Part shown: positions 26,713 through 34,747 of the stretch, in pieces
Layout of the letters: each line of letters begins with the position of its first letter
Numbering within the stretch: position 1 is the first letter of the stretch
NCBI RefSeq assembly: GCF_024807615.1
Contig: NZ_JANUCJ010000001.1
Coordinates: forward strand, 682,001 to 746,000
Reading direction: 5' to 3'
Origin: Tsukamurella ocularis
GTDB lineage: Bacteria; Actinomycetota; Actinomycetes; Mycobacteriales; Mycobacteriaceae
Length of the DNA stretch: 64,000 bases
Translations under genes and position numbers: made by a program
Notes under the pieces: model-generated
What the model was told of the DNA's origin: nothing
What the model saw: only the letters and a program-made list of their open reading frames with translations
Database searches by the model: none

Positions 26713-26736
26713 CGGCGCGGATTCTTCAGGCCGCGA

Positions 26737-27909
26737 TCACACGGACGGCGTGAAGGCCTCGAACCACACCCGCTCGCGCGGGACGCCGGCATCCTCGAGT
26801 TGCCTTGCCGCGCCGGTCATGAACGGCAGCGGGCCACACAGGTAAGCGTGAGCGTCGGGCGGGATGGGGAGGCCACTCAGGTCGATCCGGCCGCGGGACT
26901 CCCCTTCGCCCAACGGGTATCCGTCGGGGAGCGCGTCGTACCAGGTGTGCAGCGCAGCGCCGGGAATCCGGTCGACGAGCTCGCTCAGCTCAGCCCGATG
27001 CGCATGGGTCGCTCGGGTGCGATCCGCGTGCGCCACGATCACTCGGCGCGCGCCGCCCTCTTCGGCGAGGTGGTGGAGCATGCCGAGGACGGGAGTGATC
27101 CCGATACCCGCCGAAGCGAGCACCAGGGGGGTGGCGGGGCCGCTGTCGAGCACGATGTCGCCGAAGGGCGGCGAGACCTGCAGGCACGTGCCCTCGAAGG
27201 CGTACTCGTGGAGGTACGACGAGACCTCCCCATCGCGCCGCACACCGATCCGCCACCGGCCCGCACCCGCGCCGGACAGGCTGTACTGCCGGATCTGGCG
27301 CGCACCGTCGGGCAGCCGGACCGCGATCGAGACGTATTGCCCAGGAGAAAATTCAGGCAGCGCATCACCGGACGGATCGGCGAGCACGAAGGCGACGGTG
27401 TGCGGAGTCTCCTGGCGACGCTCGTCCACGACCACGGTGCGCCACACCGTCTCGGGGCTCACCCCGGCCGCACTGTAGAGCCCCTTCTCCAGGGTGATCA
27501 GCTCGTCGGCGAGCTGCCAGTACAGCGCGGTCCACGCCTCCGCCACCGCGGGCGTGACGGCATCCCCGAGCACCTGCACGATCGCCGCGAACAGGTGCTC
27601 GTGGACGACCGGGTACTGCGCCGGGGCAACGCCCAGTGAGGCGTGCTTGTTCGCGACCCGCTCGAGCATCGACCGCGCGGAGAGCTCGTCGTCGACGACG
27701 GCGGTGGCGTACATCGCGATCGATGCGGCCAACGAGCGCTGCTGGGCACCCACCGCCTGGTTGCCGCGGTTGAACAGGTCGCGCTCCAGGTCGGGGTGCG
27801 CCTCGAACAGGCGGCGGTAGAAGATCGGGGTGATCTCGTCGATCGCGGCGCCCACTGCGGGCAGGGAGTCGCGGATGACGGCGATCTGGGCTTCGGTGAG
27901 CATGGGCAT
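26737..27909 (-). CDS. hmp: Flavohaemoprotein, nitric oxide dioxygenase
   Basis: The 390-residue protein converts NO and O2 to nitrate. It has a globin domain (residues 1-140, with FYRRLF around the distal Tyr and the proximal His in KHASLG), an FAD domain (RQYSLSG at about 205) and an NAD(P)H domain (AGIGITPVLGML, YLCGPLPFM). The start is ATG 27909 or ATG 27903; both follow CGAGGA, and the latter gives the usual MLTEAQ beginning. A palindrome lies directly upstream and probably binds an NO-responsive repressor. The regulator gene is not next to it. Confidence 0.95.
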   Translation of the reverse strand: MPMLTEAQIAVIRDSLPAVGAAIDEITPIFYRRLFEAHPDLERDLFNRGNQAVGAQQRSLAASIAMYATAVVDDELSARSMLERVANKHASLGVAPAQYPVVHEHLFAAIVQVLGDAVTPAVAEAWTALYWQLADELITLEKGLYSAAGVSPETVWRTVVVDERRQETPHTVAFVLADPSGDALPEFSPGQYVSIAVRLPDGARQIRQYSLSGAGAGRWRIGVRRDGEVSSYLHEYAFEGTCLQVSPPFGDIVLDSGPATPLVLASAGIGITPVLGMLHHLAEEGGARRVIVAHADRTRATHAHRAELSELVDRIPGAALHTWYDALPDGYPLGEGESRGRIDLSGLPIPPDAHAYLCGPLPFMTGAARQLEDAGVPRERVWFEAFTPSV

Positions 27910-27933
27910 CGGTCCTCGGGCAGAAGGAGTGTT

Positions 27934-27955
27934 CTACTACGACGTTATGTAGTAG
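27934..27955 (-). promoter_or_regulatory. Palindromic operator upstream of hmp
   Basis: CTACTAC (27934-27940) and GTAGTAG (27949-27955) are perfect inverted 7-base arms around an 8-base spacer, 25-30 nt before the hmp start. The region is AT-richer than its surroundings and likely overlaps the promoter. In other bacteria hmp is controlled by NsrR-type regulators, but this palindrome does not obviously match the published NsrR sites I know. Confidence 0.6.
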
Positions 27956-28000
27956 TTCCTTGCCGCCGCCAGGGACGGATGTCCCGAGGATCCGGGACGT

Positions 28001-28807
28001 CTACCGCCGGAGGCCGTGCCGCCGGGCAACGATACTGGAGACCACCTCGACCGGGACCAGCCGTTTGAGGAGGAAGACGAGGGGCGCGTTGCTGCCCACT
28101 GCGTAGAACTCGCGCGGCTTATCGGACTCGATCGCCTTCACGATCACCTCCGCTACCTGTGCCGGGGTGATGCCCGCCCGCTCGTTGGCGTCGAGGTTCT
28201 CGATCATGGTGTCGAAGTCAGCGCGGTACACGGAGTCGTCGGCGACGTACTTGGTCCGCCGCTCGCCGATGCCCGTGGCGATCGAGCCGGGCTCCACCGT
28301 GGAGACCCGCACCCCGAAGGGCGAAAGTTCCTGACGCGCTGCCGAGGCGAAGCCCTTCAGTGCGGCCTTGGCCGCGACGTAGGAGCCGCGGTACGCGAGC
28401 GGGAAGCTGGCGAGCATCGAGCCCACCATGATCACGCGGCCGTAGCCGCGCTCCCGCATCGCGGGCAGCAACCGCTGGGTGAGCTGCACCGCGCCGAAGA
28501 CGTTCGTTTGGAAGAGCCGGTCGACCGCGTCCGGGGGGAGCTCCTCGAGCGGCCCGGATTGACTCTCGCCTGCGTTGTTCACGACGACGTCGACGGTGCC
28601 TGCGGCCGCGGCGCAGGCGGCGACCGAATCACGGTCGGCGAGATCGAGAGCGAGGTACTCGACGCCGGGGATCCGCTTGTCTACGGGGATCACCTCCGGG
28701 TTGCGGCTGGTACCGAGGACTCGGTAGCCCTTCTGCGCCAGCAGCTTCGCCGTCTCGTAGCCGATGCCGGAGGTGGCTCCGGTCACCAGTGCCGTGCGTT
28801 CACTCAT
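28001..28807 (-). CDS. Short-chain dehydrogenase/reductase
   Basis: This 268-residue classical SDR has the cofactor motif TGATSGIG near the N-terminus, NNAG at about 84-87, and an active site of Ser in MVGSM and YVAAKAAL (YxxxK). It probably oxidises or reduces a hydrophobic alcohol or ketone. GGAGG precedes the ATG, and the start overlaps the stop of the upstream flavoprotein gene as ATGA, so the two are co-translated. The partnership with a KsdD-like dehydrogenase hints at steroid or other cyclic ketone metabolism, but the substrate is unknown. Confidence 0.9.
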   Translation of the reverse strand: MSERTALVTGATSGIGYETAKLLAQKGYRVLGTSRNPEVIPVDKRIPGVEYLALDLADRDSVAACAAAAGTVDVVVNNAGESQSGPLEELPPDAVDRLFQTNVFGAVQLTQRLLPAMRERGYGRVIMVGSMLASFPLAYRGSYVAAKAALKGFASAARQELSPFGVRVSTVEPGSIATGIGERRTKYVADDSVYRADFDTMIENLDANERAGITPAQVAEVIVKAIESDKPREFYAVGSNAPLVFLLKRLVPVEVVSSIVARRHGLRR

Positions 28808-30516
28808 GCTCGTGCGCCTCCGGTTCGATCGCTCGTCGCGAGGGCCGCTGCGCGGCCCGCCGTCATGCCCGAGAAGATGCACCCGCCGAGGAAGGTGCCC
28901 TCCAGGGCGTTGTATCCGTGCACCCCGCCGCCGCCGAATCCGGCGACCTCACCCGCGGCGTACAGGCCGGGAACGGGCACACCGTCGGGCCCGAGAACGC
29001 GCGCCGAAAGGTCTGTCTCGAGCCCCCCGAGGGTCTTGCGGGACAGGATGTTCAAGCGGACGGCGATGAGCGGCCCATGGTCGGGATCGAGAATGCGGTG
29101 CGGCTTGGCGACGCGCACCACCTTGTCGCCCAGGTAGTTCCGAGCGTTGTTCATCGCCTGGAGCTGCGCGTCCTTACTGAAGGCGTTCGCCGTCTCGCGG
29201 TCGCGTGCCTCGATCTGGGTGCGCAGGCGCTCGGCGTCGACGTGCCCGCCGCGGCCGATGCGGTTCATCCCCGCCACGAGCTCTTCGAGCGTATCGGCCA
29301 CGACGAAGTCCGAGCCGTGCTGCTTGAAGGCCTCGACAGGACCGGGCGCGCCCTTCGACTTCACCCGACCCAGAGCGAGTTTCAGGTCCTTCTCGGTGAT
29401 GTCCGGGTTCTGCTCCGAACCGGAGAGTGCGAACTCCTTCTCAATGATCGTCTGAGTGAGCACGAACCACGAGTAGTCGTAGCCTGTCTCGAGAATCGTC
29501 TTCATCGTCGCGTTGGTGTCGAAGCCGGGGAAGTTCGGGGCGGCGAAGCGCTCGCCGTTCGCATCGAACCACAGGGAGGACGGGCCGGGGATGATGCGGA
29601 TCGCGTGGTTCGGCCAGATCGGGTCCCAGTTGTGGATGCCCTCGGTGTACGCCCACACCCGGTCGCGGTTCACGATGTTCGCGCCGGCCGTCTCCGAGAT
29701 CGCGAGCATACGGCCGTCCACGTGCGCAGGCACGCCGGCGATCATGTGCTGCGGGAACGGGCCGAGCCGCTCGGTGGGCCAGTACTTCTCCATGAGCTCG
29801 AAGTTGTGGCCGATCCCGCCGGAGGTCACGAGCACCGTCGGTGCGCGGAACTCGAACGCGCCGACCGTCTCCCGGCCGCTCGCGACGCCGCGGTCCAGGT
29901 CGGTGGGCTCGAGCACCGCGCCACGGACGCCGACGACGACACCGTCGTCGGTCAGGAGCTCGTCGACGCGGTGTCGGAAGGCGAAGCGCACGAGGCCCTG
30001 CGCCTCAGCGCGCTCGACGGGCTCACGGAAGACGCGGACCACCTCGGGGCCGGTGCCCCAGGTGAGGTGGAAGCGGGGGACCGAGTTGCCGTGGCCGTCG
30101 GCCGCGCCGCCGCCCCGCTCTGCCCAGCCGACCACCGGCGTGAAGCCCAGACCCAGCCTGCGCAGATAGTCGCGCTTGCGATGCGTCGCGAACTCGACGT
30201 AGGCGCGGGCCCACTGCCGCGGCCAGTGATCTTCGTCCTCGCGGTCGAAGCCGGCGGAGCCCGTCCAGTCCTGCCACGCCAGCTCGAAGGAGTCCTTGAT
30301 ACCCAGTCGCCGCTGCTCGGGCGAGTTCACGAGGAACAGGCCGCCGAGGCTCCAGAACGCCTGCCCTCCCAGGTTGTTGCGGTTCTCCTGGTCGAGCACC
30401 AGCACGCGGCGACCGGCCCGGCTCAGCTCGTACGCGGCCACCAGGCCCGCGAGCCCCGCACCGACCACGATCGCGTCTGGTTCGAACCCTGCGGTGTGCG
30501 ATCGATCCCCGCTCAC
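28804..30516 (-). CDS. FAD-binding dehydrogenase, KsdD-like
   Basis: The 570-residue flavoprotein has a GxGxxG FAD motif (VVGAGLAGLVAAYELSRAG) near the N-terminus, a long substrate domain, and the C-terminal FAD loop GLYAAGEVAGFGGGGVHGYN. It belongs to the fumarate reductase/3-ketosteroid dehydrogenase superfamily and looks like the KsdD-like FAD-binding dehydrogenases of mycobacteria (for example Rv0785). The GTG start follows GAGGAGG. It is divergent from a TetR gene, and a 10-base inverted repeat lies between them. Function as a delta1-type dehydrogenase is not certain. Confidence 0.85.
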   Translation of the reverse strand: MSGDRSHTAGFEPDAIVVGAGLAGLVAAYELSRAGRRVLVLDQENRNNLGGQAFWSLGGLFLVNSPEQRRLGIKDSFELAWQDWTGSAGFDREDEDHWPRQWARAYVEFATHRKRDYLRRLGLGFTPVVGWAERGGGAADGHGNSVPRFHLTWGTGPEVVRVFREPVERAEAQGLVRFAFRHRVDELLTDDGVVVGVRGAVLEPTDLDRGVASGRETVGAFEFRAPTVLVTSGGIGHNFELMEKYWPTERLGPFPQHMIAGVPAHVDGRMLAISETAGANIVNRDRVWAYTEGIHNWDPIWPNHAIRIIPGPSSLWFDANGERFAAPNFPGFDTNATMKTILETGYDYSWFVLTQTIIEKEFALSGSEQNPDITEKDLKLALGRVKSKGAPGPVEAFKQHGSDFVVADTLEELVAGMNRIGRGGHVDAERLRTQIEARDRETANAFSKDAQLQAMNNARNYLGDKVVRVAKPHRILDPDHGPLIAVRLNILSRKTLGGLETDLSARVLGPDGVPVPGLYAAGEVAGFGGGGVHGYNALEGTFLGGCIFSGMTAGRAAALATSDRTGGARA

Positions 30517-30531
30517 GCCGCCTCCTCATTG

Positions 30532-30557
30532 ATAAATAGACTGGGTGGTCTAATTAT
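30532..30557. promoter_or_regulatory. TetR-type operator between the flavoprotein and tetR genes
   Basis: ATAAATAGAC (30532-30541) and GTCTAATTAT (30548-30557) are inverted arms matching at nine of ten positions around TGGGTG. The site is in the 91-bp gap between the divergent genes and is placed to repress both. Confidence 0.7.
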
Positions 30558-30607
30558 CGCTATCCTTGCACGGAGCAACGGCGCGGTCAACGGATTCGAG
30601 GCGGAAC

Positions 30608-31189
30608 ATGGCGAAGGGCGAACGTACGCGCGCACGGACCGTCGAGAAGTTCCTCGACGTCGGGCTCGCGGTCTTCGCGGACCGCGGCTTCCACGCCGCC
30701 TCGATGGACGAGATCTGCACCCGTGCGGCACTCTCCCGCGGCGCGTTCTACTCGAACTTCTCCGGCAAGGAGGCGCTGTTCTTCGCCTTGTTCGACCGGC
30801 ACGCCGAGAACCAGGTCGGACGGATCACGGCGGTGATCGACGGAGCCGACTCGCTCGATGCGGCCATCGCCGGTGCCGCGCGCGCGGCGGCAGCCGACGA
30901 CCCCGACGAGCGCCGGTGGGCCCTGCTCTCCACGGAGTTCACCATCTATGCCGCCCGCGATGCAGAAGCCGCGCGCCGTCTGACCGACCGCGACGTCGTT
31001 CTCCGCGAGCGCCTCTCCGCCGCGCTCGCCCGCTTCATCGAGCCCCACGATGCCGCGGCGCTCGCCCGCTACGCGATCGCTCTATACGAGGGAGCGCAGC
31101 TCACGCACCTCGTCGACCGGGACTCCGCCGCCGCGCGCGAATTGCTTCTGCGATTCCTACCAGCCGGCCTCCACACCGTCGGGGGCTGA
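30608..31189 (+). CDS. TetR family transcriptional regulator
   Basis: The 193-residue protein has an N-terminal helix-turn-helix (GFHAASMDEICTRAALSRG then AFYSNFSGKEALF at about residues 25-58) typical of TetR repressors and a divergent ligand domain. The ATG at 30608 begins MAKGERTRAR, the usual TetR opening; 14 further upstream codons are excluded. It probably represses the adjacent divergent FAD dehydrogenase-SDR operon and itself through the operator at 30532-30557. The ligand may be the operon's substrate. Confidence 0.92.
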   Translation: MAKGERTRARTVEKFLDVGLAVFADRGFHAASMDEICTRAALSRGAFYSNFSGKEALFFALFDRHAENQVGRITAVIDGADSLDAAIAGAARAAAADDPDERRWALLSTEFTIYAARDAEAARRLTDRDVVLRERLSAALARFIEPHDAAALARYAIALYEGAQLTHLVDRDSAAARELLLRFLPAGLHTVGG

Positions 31190-31321
31190 CTGCCCCGCCG
31201 CGGTCCGATCGCCGTCGAGACCGCACAGCAGGAGGTGCACCGGGACTGATCGGAGGAGGCCCAGTCCCCACGCACGCCGTGCAGCACACCCCGAAATCAT
31301 GGGATGATTTTGCCGCCCGTA

Positions 31322-32218
31322 TCAACTGACCGCCGCGACCTCCTCGTCGAGCGCGCGGAGCACGGCGGCCACGGCGGGCCGGCGCTCGGCGCCGGGCCGC
31401 GTCGCCACCTCGAGGATCCGCGCGGCCAGGACACCGACGATTTCGAGGCTCCGTACCCCGGGATGGGTCACCGCGTGCCGCGCGACCAGCGCCACACCGA
31501 GGCCGGCCGCGACCATCGCCTGAATTGTGTGGAAGTCGTTGATCCGCTGCACCACCCGCGGCTGTACACCCGTGATCGTCGCGAGGGAGCGGAGCACGTC
31601 GTCAACGGGAAAGCCGTCCCGGACGCTGATCCAGTCGAGATCGGCGAGCTGCGCGGCGTCGACCCGCCCCGCCGCCGCGAGCGGGTGACCGACCGGCACC
31701 ACCAGGTCGATCGGCTCGCGCATCAGTACGCGGGACGCGATGCGAGGGCCGCCCAGTGGCGCGGCGCGCTCGTCGCGGTGTGCCACCACCACGTCCGCGT
31801 CCGCGAGCATCGCCGGCAGCTCCGTGCCGGGTAGGTCCGCGTCGGCGGCCGCCACCTGGATCCCCGCCGCCGCGGTGCGGCACAGCACCCCGGGCAGGAG
31901 CAGCTCCGCCGCGGACGGAAAGAGGGTCAGCCGGACCACGCCGATCGGCGTCGAGCGGTAGCGATCCATCTCCGCCCGCGCGCGATCCAGCTCGCCCAGC
32001 ACGGATTCCGCGCGGACCACCAGCGCCAGTCCCGCGTCCGTCAGGCGCACGCGACGACCGTCGGGTTCGAGCAGATCGACACCCGCCTCACGCGCGAGAA
32101 CCTTGAGCTGCTGGGACACCGCCGAGGGCGTCATGTCCATCGCCCTGGCCGTTGCCGCGACCGTGCCACGGTCGGCGAGCTCACGCAGGATCCGCAAGCG
32201 GTGCACGTCCATGCGCAC
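31322..32218 (-). CDS. LysR family transcriptional regulator
   Basis: The 298-residue protein has an N-terminal winged helix-turn-helix (VAATARAMDMTPSAVSQQL near residues 20-38) and a periplasmic-binding-like effector domain. An ATG two codons downstream (32212) is an alternative start. It follows the SDR gene on the same strand by 15 bp, so SDR and regulator are probably one transcript. It may act on the palindrome upstream of the SDR and on the divergent EamA exporter gene. Confidence 0.9.
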   Translation of the reverse strand: MRMDVHRLRILRELADRGTVAATARAMDMTPSAVSQQLKVLAREAGVDLLEPDGRRVRLTDAGLALVVRAESVLGELDRARAEMDRYRSTPIGVVRLTLFPSAAELLLPGVLCRTAAAGIQVAAADADLPGTELPAMLADADVVVAHRDERAAPLGGPRIASRVLMREPIDLVVPVGHPLAAAGRVDAAQLADLDWISVRDGFPVDDVLRSLATITGVQPRVVQRINDFHTIQAMVAAGLGVALVARHAVTHPGVRSLEIVGVLAARILEVATRPGAERRPAVAAVLRALDEEVAAVS

Positions 32219-32233
32219 CGAGAGTACGCGGGC

Positions 32234-32956
32234 TCACCGCAAGGCGTACCCGCCGTCGACGTACAGCGTCGAGCCCGTGGTGTAGGTGCTCGTGAACAGG
32301 TGGACCACCGCGGCGGCGATCTCCTCCTCGGTCCCCGGCCTCCCGAGCACGGCCTCGCGCTCGATGTGCGCGAAGGCCGCCTCACGCGCCTCTGTGGGCC
32401 TCCCCGCCCACAGGTTCCCGTCGACGGTGCCGGGCGCGATCGCGGTGACCCGCACCGGCGCCAGCTCGACGGCCAGCCCGCGCGCGAGCCCTTCGATCGC
32501 GGCGTTCGCCGCGACGTACGGCGCCGCCGGCCCCGCGGGACGCACACTGGCCGCGCCGGAAGTGAGCACCACCGCAGCGTCGGCGGTCAGCTTCGGGAGC
32601 GCCGCCTTAACCACCCGGTACTGGCCCCAGAACTTCGATTCGAAGGGACTGCGCGCATCCTCGACGGGCAGATCCCGGAACGACCCGACGGTGTAGGTGG
32701 CGGCCGTGGTGAAGAGCGCGTCGACCGCGTCGACCCCGGCGAAGAAGTTCTCCACCGAACAAGGATCCGCGGTGTCGACGGTCCGCGCACGAGCGGCGGG
32801 TCCGAGTTCGGCAACGGCACCGTCGAGCCGCACCTGCGAGCGTCCCCCGAGCACGACCCGGGCACCCTCTGCCACGACGAGACGAGCGACGGCCAGCCCG
32901 ATTCCACTCCCTCCCCCGATGAGGACGACGGTGCGGTCACGCAGTGCGAAGGTCAT
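32234..32956 (-). CDS. SDR family protein with altered active site
   Basis: The 240-residue protein has the SDR cofactor motif GGGSGIG (residues 14-20), a Rossmann fold and a C-terminal GSTLYVDGGYAL that matches the family. The active-site segment reads SGAASV then APYVAANAAIEGL, so the usual YxxxK lysine is Asn. The lysine lowers the tyrosine pKa and holds the cofactor ribose, so a normal oxidoreductase mechanism is doubtful unless another residue takes over. It sits upstream of the LysR gene and divergent from an EamA exporter. Confidence 0.85.
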   Translation of the reverse strand: MTFALRDRTVVLIGGGSGIGLAVARLVVAEGARVVLGGRSQVRLDGAVAELGPAARARTVDTADPCSVENFFAGVDAVDALFTTAATYTVGSFRDLPVEDARSPFESKFWGQYRVVKAALPKLTADAAVVLTSGAASVRPAGPAAPYVAANAAIEGLARGLAVELAPVRVTAIAPGTVDGNLWAGRPTEAREAAFAHIEREAVLGRPGTEEEIAAAVVHLFTSTYTTGSTLYVDGGYALR

Positions 32957-33019
32957 GCCGCGAACCTAACGACCGCGCCCAGCGACGGGCAGTGCTCCGC
33001 GCCGCATGATTCCAGGTCG

Positions 33020-33036
33020 ATGTAGCACAGCTACAT
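33020..33036. promoter_or_regulatory. Palindrome between SDR-lysR and eamA
   Basis: ATGTAGC (33020-33026), ACA, GCTACAT (33030-33036) form a perfect 7-3-7 palindrome in the 137-bp divergent gap. The size and symmetry suit a LysR-type box, and the cognate regulator is probably the LysR protein at 31322-32218. Confidence 0.6.
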
Positions 33037-33093
33037 GGCCGCTCAAGAAGTATTCGATTGTTCTTCCGGTCCGCGGCCGGAACAGTGGAGTGC

Positions 33094-34086
33094 ATGAGCC
33101 CCCGTCACCGCCTCGTCGCACTCACTGTCGTCGTGCTGTGGGGCCTCAACTTCCTCGCCATCCGCTACAGCCTCGACTACTTCCCGCCGCTGTTCCTCGG
33201 CGCGCTGCGGTTCCTCGTCCTGGCGCTCCCCGTGCTCCTCTTCGTGCGCCCGCCGAAGGGGCCCGTGAGGTGGCTGCTGCTCTACGGCATCGGCTCCGGC
33301 ACCTTTCAGTTCGGCCTGCTGTTCACCGCGATGCACATCGGGATGCCCACGGGCCTCGCCTCGTTGGTGCTGCAGTCGTCGGCGCCGTTCACCGTGCTCC
33401 TCGGGGCGGTGCTGCTGCACGAGAAGCTCACCGTGCGGCAGGTCGCGGGCATCGGCATCGCCGTCGTCGGCATGGGCCTGATCATCGCGGACCGCGCGGA
33501 CGCCGCCGCCGGCGTCGGGGTGCTCGGCGTGATCCTCACCCTGCTCGGCGGCCTCAGCTGGGCGTTCGGCAATATCGGACAGCGGCTGGCGGCACCGTCG
33601 GAGCCCTTCCGCTTCACGCTCTGGATGTCGGTCATCCCGCCCCTGCCGATGCTGGCGCTCAGCGCCGCGGTCGAGGGCCCCACCACCGGCTGGAAGGCCC
33701 TGGCCCACAGCCTCGACGCTGCCGACGGGCGCCTCGCTCTCCTGGGCGTCGCCTACATCGCGATCCTGAGCACCGTCGTCGGGTACGGGCTGTGGGGCGC
33801 GCTGATGGCCCGGTACCCGGCGTCAACGGTCGCGCCCGCAACACTCCTCGTGCCGGTCGTCGGCATCGCCGCGAGTGCGATCGTGCTCGGCGAGCACCCA
33901 ACGGCGCTCGCCCTGGCGGGCGCCGGGGTAGTGATCTTCGGCTGCCTGCTGGGGATGCTGCGGCCGGCGCCGCCACCGCTCGGCGATGAGGGCGATGGTG
34001 CCGGCGGCGAGCTCGACGTCACCGTCGCCGATGACCTCGGCGAGCGCGGCGCGCAGGGCAACCCGGCGGTCCTCCGGCAAGGTTGA
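33094..34086 (+). CDS. EamA/DMT family transporter
   Basis: The 330-residue protein has ten predicted membrane segments in two EamA repeats, beginning LVALTVVVLWGLNFLAIRYSL (repeat 1) and about LSWAFGNIGQRLA (repeat 2). Members export amino acids, purines or other metabolites. GGAG lies close before the ATG. The membrane part ends near LLGMLRP, but the frame has no stop there and continues for about 35 residues of hydrophilic sequence read from DNA that encodes the antisense methyltransferase. The extra tail is a feature of a tail-to-tail overlap. Confidence 0.9.
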   Translation: MSPRHRLVALTVVVLWGLNFLAIRYSLDYFPPLFLGALRFLVLALPVLLFVRPPKGPVRWLLLYGIGSGTFQFGLLFTAMHIGMPTGLASLVLQSSAPFTVLLGAVLLHEKLTVRQVAGIGIAVVGMGLIIADRADAAAGVGVLGVILTLLGGLSWAFGNIGQRLAAPSEPFRFTLWMSVIPPLPMLALSAAVEGPTTGWKALAHSLDAADGRLALLGVAYIAILSTVVGYGLWGALMARYPASTVAPATLLVPVVGIAASAIVLGEHPTALALAGAGVVIFGCLLGMLRPAPPPLGDEGDGAGGELDVTVADDLGERGAQGNPAVLRQG

Positions 34087-34719
34087 GTGGCCCGAGTAGG
34101 TGAAAACCAGGTCCAACCACCGGTCCTTCTCCTGGGCCTCGGTCCACGAGTCCTCCCGCTCGCTCACCGTGAACCCGACCGCCTCGAACCGACCCCGCAG
34201 CGCGGCCATCGCGAACATCTGGTCGTGCGCGGTGCCCGCGCCCGCTGCCTCGACGTTGATGTAGTCCTCGCTCGCGGCCCGCAGGTCGTCGTTCGCCGGC
34301 CGGGTCGGGCGCAGCTTGTTCCAGAGCAGCACGACGCGGCCGCCCGGATTGAGCAGGCCGGCGAGTCGCGGGACCGCGGTCTCGGCGTCGACCCAGTGCC
34401 AGGACTGGCCGAAGGTGACCAGGTCGAAGGTGCGGCCCCGTGCGTCCCACTCCTCGAAGGTCGCGACCTCGGCGGGCACGCCGGAGGCGCGCGCGACGTC
34501 GGCCATGGCACCGTCGGGCTCGACGGCGAGCACGTCCAGCCCGCGGTCCCGGAGCTGCCGAGCGAGGATCCCGGTCCCGGCGCCGACGTCGAGGGCGGTG
34601 CCGCCGGCCGCGATCGCGTCGAGGGTGACGTCGCTGTAGCGCGGCCGGAGCCGGTCGTAGTCGTCCGCGATCGCCCCGAAGGAGAGCGCGCGGCGGCGAT
34701 CTTCGTGCAGTTCAGCCAT
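33823..34719 (-). CDS. Class I SAM-dependent methyltransferase
   Basis: The 298-residue protein starts MAELHEDRRRALSFG and has the SAM-binding motif LDVGAGTGILARQL near residue 38, an acidic VEPDGAM loop and FGQSWHWVD, a set typical of UbiE/UPF-like small-molecule methyltransferases. The domain ends near TIALIAERWRR. The frame then runs about 45 residues, rich in Arg, Gln and His, through sequence antisense to the eamA gene. The substrate is unknown. It starts 28 bp from the divergent murT start. Confidence 0.88.
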   Translation of the reverse strand: MAELHEDRRRALSFGAIADDYDRLRPRYSDVTLDAIAAGGTALDVGAGTGILARQLRDRGLDVLAVEPDGAMADVARASGVPAEVATFEEWDARGRTFDLVTFGQSWHWVDAETAVPRLAGLLNPGGRVVLLWNKLRPTRPANDDLRAASEDYINVEAAGAGTAHDQMFAMAALRGRFEAVGFTVSEREDSWTEAQEKDRWLDLVFTYSGHSTLPEDRRVALRAALAEVIGDGDVELAAGTIALIAERWRRRPQHPQQAAEDHYPGARQGERRWVLAEHDRTRGDADDRHEECCGRDR

Positions 34720-34734
34720 GAATCCAGCTTGCCC

Positions 34735-34740
34735 TATCCT
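34735..34740 (+). promoter_or_regulatory. -10 box of murT-gatD (leaderless)
   Basis: TATCCT lies 7 nt before the murT ATG, so the transcript probably starts at the A of the start codon. No ribosome site is seen. Confidence 0.6.
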
Positions 34741-34747
34741 GGAGCCC

